The notes under the pieces are model-generated. The model did no database searches and was not told where the DNA came from. It saw nothing but the letters and a program-made list of their open reading frames with translations. DNA of 8,382 bases from Phycisphaerales bacterium (lineage in GTDB: Bacteria; Planctomycetota; Phycisphaerae; UBA1845), in NCBI GenBank assembly GCA_030612785.1, contig JAUWNF010000127.1:1-8382 (forward strand), given 5' to 3'. Position numbers and translations under genes: made by a program. The stretch's first letter is position 1. Every line of letters starts with the position of its first letter. Below are positions 4,618 through 8,382 of the stretch, in pieces.

Positions 4618-4722
4618 GCTAGGCTTTGTCTGACAACCCGGTTTTTGTAGCGGCCTGCGTCTCGCAGGCCGACGGCCGGTGGGGACGCCGGCCGCTACGG
4701 AAGTTGTCAGACGGTGCCTAGC
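4618..4722. repeat. Composite hairpin overlapping the kinase stop codon
   Basis: The outer stem pairs GCTAGGC (4618-4624) with GCCTAGC (4716-4722), then after three mismatches GTCTGACAAC (4628-4637) with GTTGTCAGAC (4703-4712). The inner stem pairs GTAGCGGCC (4647-4655) with GGCCGCTAC (4690-4698) and extends with mismatches into the GCGTC/GACGC region. The right outer arm contains the kinase TAG (4718-4720). The plan (outer arms starting AGGCT and holding GTC, inner arms starting GTAGCG) matches the hairpin at 2632-2748, so both may belong to one dispersed repeat family. Confidence 0.82.
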
Positions 4723-5761
4723 TCTTTACGCGCAGGTCAGTGCCGCAGAATATGCAGAAATTGTCCGTCTTGCTGACAAACGCCTGGCACTCTTGACAAC
4801 GCGGCACCGCTTCGACCAATTGCGCCCCGCAGTGGATGCAAAACTGATCGTCCGGCCTGACCCTCTGCTGACAGCTCGGACATGCCGCGCCGCGTCTCGT
4901 CCCCACGGGGGTGTGCGTGGGTGGCGGCGGTGGTGCAGACCCGACGCGCCCGCCGGCCAGGCTCTCCAGCATCTCTTGGGCTGATCCGAACCTCCGATCC
5001 AAACGGGCGTAGCACCGTTTGAACACCGCGTCCAGATGCGGGGGCACCTCCGCGCAAACCGAACTGGGCAACTCGTTGCCCTCCGGCCGAACGCCGGTGA
5101 GCATCTCGAACAGAACAATGCCGCACGCGTAAAGATCGCTGCGTCCGTCCAGTTCACCGGAGGTCTTCTGCTCCGGCGACATGTACGCCATGGTGCCGGC
5201 AATGTTTCTGCCCCCCTCGGTGAGCAGGCTGCCCGACTGCATGATCGACGTGGTGGTCACTCCGCCGGTGCGTCCGAGGCCGAAGTCCACCACCTTGACA
5301 TCCTGCTGGCGAACCTCGGCGATGTCGTCCCCGGGGCGACTCAACAACACGTTGGCTGGTTTGACGTCGCGGTGTACCAGCCCGGCATCGTGGGCGCAGA
5401 CTAGAGCCGCCAGTATCCCCCGCATGATCTCCACCGCGGCGGGAACCGGCAGCCCCGCGGGATGCGCGTCCACCACCTCGCGCAGCGACGGGCCGTCCAC
5501 ATACTCCATGATCAGATACGGCGGATCGGCGTAGGGGTCGATGTCGAACGCCCGTACGATATTGGGGTGCTGTAGGCCATGGACCACTACGCCTTCCTGC
5601 CGGAAGTTGCGCACGTATTGGGGGTCGGTCAGGATCTTGATGGCTACGATCTCGTCGAACACGTGATGCTTGGCCCGCCAGACCTCGCCGAAGCTGCCCG
5701 CCCCGACGCACTCTTGCAGGAGGTAGTTGCCGATACGATCGCCGGATTTCATGGTTGGCAT
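4718..5761 (-). CDS. Soluble Hanks-type serine/threonine protein kinase with double zinc ribbon
   Basis: 347 residues. The kinase domain covers about residues 11-268 with all key parts: Gly-rich loop G20-A-G-S-F-G25, ATP-anchoring lysine K42 in 'VAIK', E56 of helix C, catalytic loop HRDVKPAN (H130, D132, K134, N137), DFG (D159-G161), and 'GTMAYMSPEQ' as the APE equivalent (P196-E197). It should be active and phosphorylate Ser/Thr of cytoplasmic targets. A Pro-rich linker (276-286) leads to two zinc ribbons, C294/C297/C308/C311 and C322/C325/C336/C339. There is no membrane helix and no PASTA sensor, unlike PknB. The ATG at 5761 has GAGGG 6 bases upstream; Met4 is a second option. The gene lies 24 bases after the four-helix membrane protein gene. 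The ribbons probably bind partners; the ESCRT-like proteins next door are candidate substrates, by inference. Confidence 0.96.
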   Translation of the reverse strand: MPTMKSGDRIGNYLLQECVGAGSFGEVWRAKHHVFDEIVAIKILTDPQYVRNFRQEGVVVHGLQHPNIVRAFDIDPYADPPYLIMEYVDGPSLREVVDAHPAGLPVPAAVEIMRGILAALVCAHDAGLVHRDVKPANVLLSRPGDDIAEVRQQDVKVVDFGLGRTGGVTTTSIMQSGSLLTEGGRNIAGTMAYMSPEQKTSGELDGRSDLYACGIVLFEMLTGVRPEGNELPSSVCAEVPPHLDAVFKRCYARLDRRFGSAQEMLESLAGGRVGSAPPPPPTHTPVGTRRGAACPSCQQRVRPDDQFCIHCGAQLVEAVPRCQECQAFVSKTDNFCIFCGTDLRVKS

Positions 5762-5785
5762 GGGCCGCCCTCTGGTTCGGTTGCG

Positions 5786-6190
5786 TCAAAGAGAATCTTC
5801 AATGCGATTGGCCTGGAAGTTGCAGACCACAAAATTATAGACTCCCGCGGAGAGGAATCCAAGCAGCAGCACCATCCAGGTAAGCGTGCCCAGCCCGGAG
5901 ACACCGGTCATCAGCAGAGCGACCACCACATCCAGTGCGGTGATGCCGGCCAGCAGCAGGCCCGCCACAACATTGGACTCCTTTTTCACTACCCAGGGCA
6001 ACACCGGAAACATCGCCCACGGCAACACCAGCGCGATGCCGATCCAGATGGCGACGAACTTGAGCACGTGCCCGATGGTCCGGAGTTCCTCGGGATGCTT
6101 CCACGCCCACAGACCGCAGCCAAAGGCCAGCACCACCAGGATGGCGGTGAGCACCTTGCCGCCCACGTATTTCCCGATCGTTGCCCACAT
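5786..6190 (-). CDS. Four-helix membrane protein of unknown function
   Basis: 134 residues from the ATG at 6190 (MWATIG). Four hydrophobic segments are visible at about 11-30, 42-62, 72-95 and 100-120, with short loops (the 'KHPEELRT' loop between 1 and 2 and 'KKES' between 2 and 3) and a short polar C-terminus ending RIEDSL. No catalytic motif is seen and the family is not recognised. The frame stays open upstream to 6319, but those added residues are Arg-rich with no membrane character and no better ribosome site, so the 6190 start is preferred; an AGG lies 10 bases before it. The kinase gene begins 24 bases after its stop, so the two are probably co-transcribed. A membrane partner for the soluble kinase is possible but is only inference. 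Confidence 0.85.
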   Translation of the reverse strand: MWATIGKYVGGKVLTAILVVLAFGCGLWAWKHPEELRTIGHVLKFVAIWIGIALVLPWAMFPVLPWVVKKESNVVAGLLLAGITALDVVVALLMTGVSGLGTLTWMVLLLGFLSAGVYNFVVCNFQANRIEDSL

Positions 6191-6408
6191 GTACAGAAAG
6201 CCTACCACATCTACGCGGATTCGGCGATTAGAAACGTTGCGTGCGCCTATAACTCGCCGCACCCCACTCACTACAGATGATTTCGAGCGGCGTCCGCGAA
6301 TATTGTGTCCGCGGCCCACTTGACGCCCCCCGGGGAAGCGTATTGCAACCCGTAAAACGCTTGGCGCAGGACCGCCGCCGTTTGCGAATGATGGCTGAAG
6401 CTCGGGTG

Positions 6409-7836
6409 CTACGATGCGCCGACCGCGGCGGTGACGATCCGATTCTTGCCCTCGGATTTCGCGGCGTAGAGGGCTCGATCCGCGGCCCGGATCAGGTCGT
6501 CCGGATCATCGGAGTCCACGTTTTGCAGGCTGCTTATCCCAATGCTCAAGGTAAGTCTCACGTGGGGAAGTTGTTCGCGTACCCCGGCGGCCAGTTTCTC
6601 GGCGATACGCTCGCTCAGGGTTCGGGCGCGCTGAGACGTGGTTTGCGGGAGCAGGACCACGAATTCGTCACCACCGAACCGCGCGGCGACGTCCGCGGCG
6701 CGCAGTTGGCTGGTGACGGTCAGGCCGGTGAGGACCAGCAACTCGTCACCCACCTGGTGCCCGTGCGTGTCGTTGGTGCCTTTGAAGTCGTCCAGGTCCA
6801 GCATCAGGCAGGACAACGGGGTGTCGTAGCGGCGGGCTTCGGCGAGCCGGCGCGTGAGGACCTCGTTGAAGTGGCGGCGGTTGTACAGCCCGGTTAGCGG
6901 ATCGCGCGAAGCCAACTCGCGCAACTGCTGAGTGCGACGACTGACCCGTTCCTCTAACTCCGCGTTCAGAGCGACGAGTTGATTATGGTTTCGCTCATGG
7001 AGGTCGGCCATATGATTGAACGCGTTGGCCAGCTTGCCGATCTCGTCCCTGCGGCGGACCCCGCTTCTGGCGCTCAAGTTGCCGCTCGCGAAGGCGTCGG
7101 TCACGCGGGACAGTTCGTTGGTCGGCTCTACGACATGACGAACGATGAAGAACGCCAGAGGTACCGTGACGATCGCGATCAGGATGGCGGTGCCCGAAAC
7201 AAGATCCATCGAGGTAGATAGTTCGTGCAGCGAACGCTCCACGTTCAGCCCCATGCGCACGTAGCCAAGCAGTTCCGTGCGTCTCGGGGGTGACGGTTCG
7301 GCATCCTGCACTTCTCCGCGATCGAGTTCCAGCCACTTGTTGATAGGGTAGGTGACGTCCAGGTAGGCATCTCCGCCGTCGCGCGCGGGAACGAACACGG
7401 GTGTGCCCAGAGTGCCGCCGCTGACCAGGGCCACTTCCTGGGGACCGGTCCGCCGCAAGCGGGCCGAGTCCACCTCGGCACTGGCCACCACTTGCCCCGC
7501 CGCGTCGAAGAACGTCACGAACAAGAGCGAATCCGAGCCGGTGAACTGGTTGGCCAGGGTATCCAGGGCGCGAGCGTCACGGTGCTCCATCGCGTTTGCC
7601 GCCGCTTGGGCCAGCACCGCGGAAAGTTGGGCACATTGCTGCCGCTGCAACCGCCCCGCCAGGTTGCTGCTCATCCCTACGAACAGCCAGCAGACCAACG
7701 CCACCATCGCGAACGTCAGGCTGACCACCCCACAGGTAGCCCGGCATTGCAGACCGAAAAACGCGTCCTTGAAGCGTCCACGCCATGTGCCAGGTTGTTC
7801 GGAGTCCGGGTGTTTCATTACTGGCCGAGCTTTCAT
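6409..7836 (-). CDS. Membrane-anchored diguanylate cyclase (sensor-HAMP-GGDEF)
   Basis: 475 residues making cyclic di-GMP from two GTP. A first membrane helix at 35-57 and a second at 212-233 enclose a periplasmic sensor region of about 150 residues (with 'FVTFFDAAGQVVASA' and 'GYVRMGLNVERSL', like single-PAS/CACHE sensors). A HAMP domain (234-285, 'RHVVEPTNELSRVTDAFASG' and 'DEIGKLANAFNHMAD') and a coiled coil (285-308) follow. The GGDEF domain (309-470) has 'DPLTGLYNRRHF', 'LDLDDFKGTND', the catalytic GGDEF at 388-392 and the inhibitory I-site R379-x-x-D382 five residues before it, so it should be active and product-inhibited. The ATG at 7836 is chosen (GGGGAG just upstream); an upstream GTG at 7848 and an ATG at 7818 are alternatives. 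It is separated from the kinase cluster by 218 bases and probably independent of it. Confidence 0.96.
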   Translation of the reverse strand: MKARPVMKHPDSEQPGTWRGRFKDAFFGLQCRATCGVVSLTFAMVALVCWLFVGMSSNLAGRLQRQQCAQLSAVLAQAAANAMEHRDARALDTLANQFTGSDSLLFVTFFDAAGQVVASAEVDSARLRRTGPQEVALVSGGTLGTPVFVPARDGGDAYLDVTYPINKWLELDRGEVQDAEPSPPRRTELLGYVRMGLNVERSLHELSTSMDLVSGTAILIAIVTVPLAFFIVRHVVEPTNELSRVTDAFASGNLSARSGVRRRDEIGKLANAFNHMADLHERNHNQLVALNAELEERVSRRTQQLRELASRDPLTGLYNRRHFNEVLTRRLAEARRYDTPLSCLMLDLDDFKGTNDTHGHQVGDELLVLTGLTVTSQLRAADVAARFGGDEFVVLLPQTTSQRARTLSERIAEKLAAGVREQLPHVRLTLSIGISSLQNVDSDDPDDLIRAADRALYAAKSEGKNRIVTAAVGAS

Positions 7837-8153
7837 CTCTCCCCACACTTGACATACAATTCATCGAGTGCTGAAGGCAAATGCCCCAGTCCGATTTTGT
7901 GGACGACGGCGTCCTCGCAGGTGCGAAAAACCACGCACCTCTGCCACGGGTCGCCAAGCCGCCAGGACGCCACCTCGCACCTTGCACATAGATATCGGAA
8001 CAATACGACGCCGACTCAACGCGCCTGGCCCCGGATAGGCCGCAGGGCGCCTGTTTCTGCGGGCGCTACACGCGTCCCGGGGCCTGCCCCCGACATGTTA
8101 TTGGGCGTTGTGCTGCTGAAGGCGGTATGCGGCGACTTTGAGGGAAGACGGCG
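7837..8153. other. Non-coding stretch with two dyads
   Basis: No convincing gene lies between the diguanylate cyclase start and the stop of the MBL-like gene. It contains a short stem, AGGTGCG (7919-7925) with CGCACCT (7934-7940) around an AAAAACCA loop, plus another CGCACCT copy at 7976-7982. It also contains a larger dyad at 8027-8084. The leader and promoter of the diguanylate cyclase gene must lie here, but no clear -35/-10 pair is visible on the minus strand. Confidence 0.6.
8027..8084. repeat. Inverted repeat GGCCCCGG/CCGGGGCC with inner stem
   Basis: GGCCCCGG (8027-8034) and CCGGGGCC (8077-8084) are perfect 8-bp inverted arms. Between them GCGCC and GGCGC can form a small inner stem around ten bases. 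It lies about 70 bases downstream of the MBL-like gene stop, so it may end or stabilise that transcript. No U tract follows. Confidence 0.45.
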
Positions 8154-8382
8154 CTAGCGAGTCGGAGACCGCGGTTCTGTGTGGTTTCGCCGCGCCTCCG
8201 GGGTCCTGGAGCCCCGCCGCGGACGATCCATCAAGATCGACACGCGCTCCAGCTCCCCCGCCGGGATGCTATCACCCAGGATCGCCTTGGCTTCACGGAT
8301 GCCCGTGCGGCGCGTCAGGTGGGTGAGGACCACGTTCGGATTGTTGAGCCGGCGAAGGATGTCCGGCAGATCGCGGACGTGG
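8154..8382 (-). CDS. C-terminal end of an MBL-fold / ribonuclease Z-like metallohydrolase (5' end outside window)
   Basis: The last 75 residues are visible; the start lies past the right edge. The segment 'HVRDLPDILRRLNNPNVVLT' then 'HLTRRTGIREAKAILGDSIP' reads like the C-terminal part of metallo-beta-lactamase-fold hydrolases of the ribonuclease Z type, where the histidine of 'LTHLTRR' would be the final metal ligand and the following helix packs on the core. After 'LMDRP' comes an Arg/Pro-rich tail of about 24 residues ending at the TAG at 8154-8156. The catalytic HxHxDH motif is out of view, so substrate and even subfamily cannot be fixed. Codon use and GC fit the rest of the window. The call depends on this one motif and is moderate. 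Confidence 0.6.
   Translation of the reverse strand, partial: HVRDLPDILRRLNNPNVVLTHLTRRTGIREAKAILGDSIPAGELERVSILMDRPRRGSRTPEARRNHTEPRSPTR

Noticed and set aside
4738..4882. Separate zinc-finger gene at the end of the kinase
   Set aside because: The ribbon region is in frame with the kinase domain through a Pro-rich linker and has no start of its own.
6191..6319. N-terminal extension of the four-helix membrane protein
   Set aside because: The added residues are Arg/Ser-rich, lack homology-like features and precede a natural MWATIG start.
7849..7854. TTGACA as a plus-strand -35 box
   Set aside because: No acceptable -10 element follows at 16-18 bases and no plus-strand gene lies downstream.
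7919..7940. Rho-independent terminator AGGTGCG...CGCACCT
   Set aside because: The stem is followed by no U tract on either strand and does not sit at the end of a gene; kept only as a dyad.

Overview
The window comes from a GC-rich bacterial chromosome, most likely a member of the PVC group such as Planctomycetota. This rests on gene style (soluble Hanks-type kinase, GGDEF protein, DUF2007/zinc-ribbon protein, PspC, several ESCRT-III-like proteins) and on the many dyad and heptamer repeats between genes; no marker gene fixes the taxon. Every convincing gene lies on the minus strand, so the text follows transcription from high to low coordinates.

Right part (8382 to about 6400): the C-terminal end of a protein resembling MBL-fold/ribonuclease Z-like hydrolases, about 300 non-coding bases with two dyads, then a membrane-anchored diguanylate cyclase (sensor region, HAMP, coiled coil, GGDEF with an I-site).

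Centre (6190 to 2796): a compact run of a four-helix membrane protein, a soluble Ser/Thr kinase with two C-terminal zinc ribbons, a single-pass membrane protein with one zinc ribbon, and a 495-residue protein joining an alpha/beta region, a winged-helix-like segment and a C-terminal ESCRT-III/PspA-like coiled coil. Large composite hairpins follow the kinase gene and the 495-residue gene.

Left part (2595 to 1): a second ESCRT-III/PspA-like protein overlaps a PspC-domain protein by GTGA. Next come a heptamer repeat, a third ESCRT-III-like protein with a C-terminal MIM1-like motif, a GTAGGGTGGG dyad repeat, a DUF2007/zinc-ribbon protein, a decayed DUF433-DUF5615 toxin-antitoxin relic framed by oppositely oriented heptamer arrays, and the start of a protein whose first ~72 residues read like an MIT domain.

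The main idea is that this is a bacterial ESCRT-like membrane-remodelling locus: three ESCRT-III-type coiled coils with membrane-binding N-termini, a PspC membrane partner, and an MIT-domain protein that probably continues into a Vps4-like AAA+ ATPase beyond base 1. The kinase and the zinc-ribbon proteins would be regulatory or adaptor parts. The coiled-coil, MIT and PspC readings come from sequence inspection; the joint function is inference.
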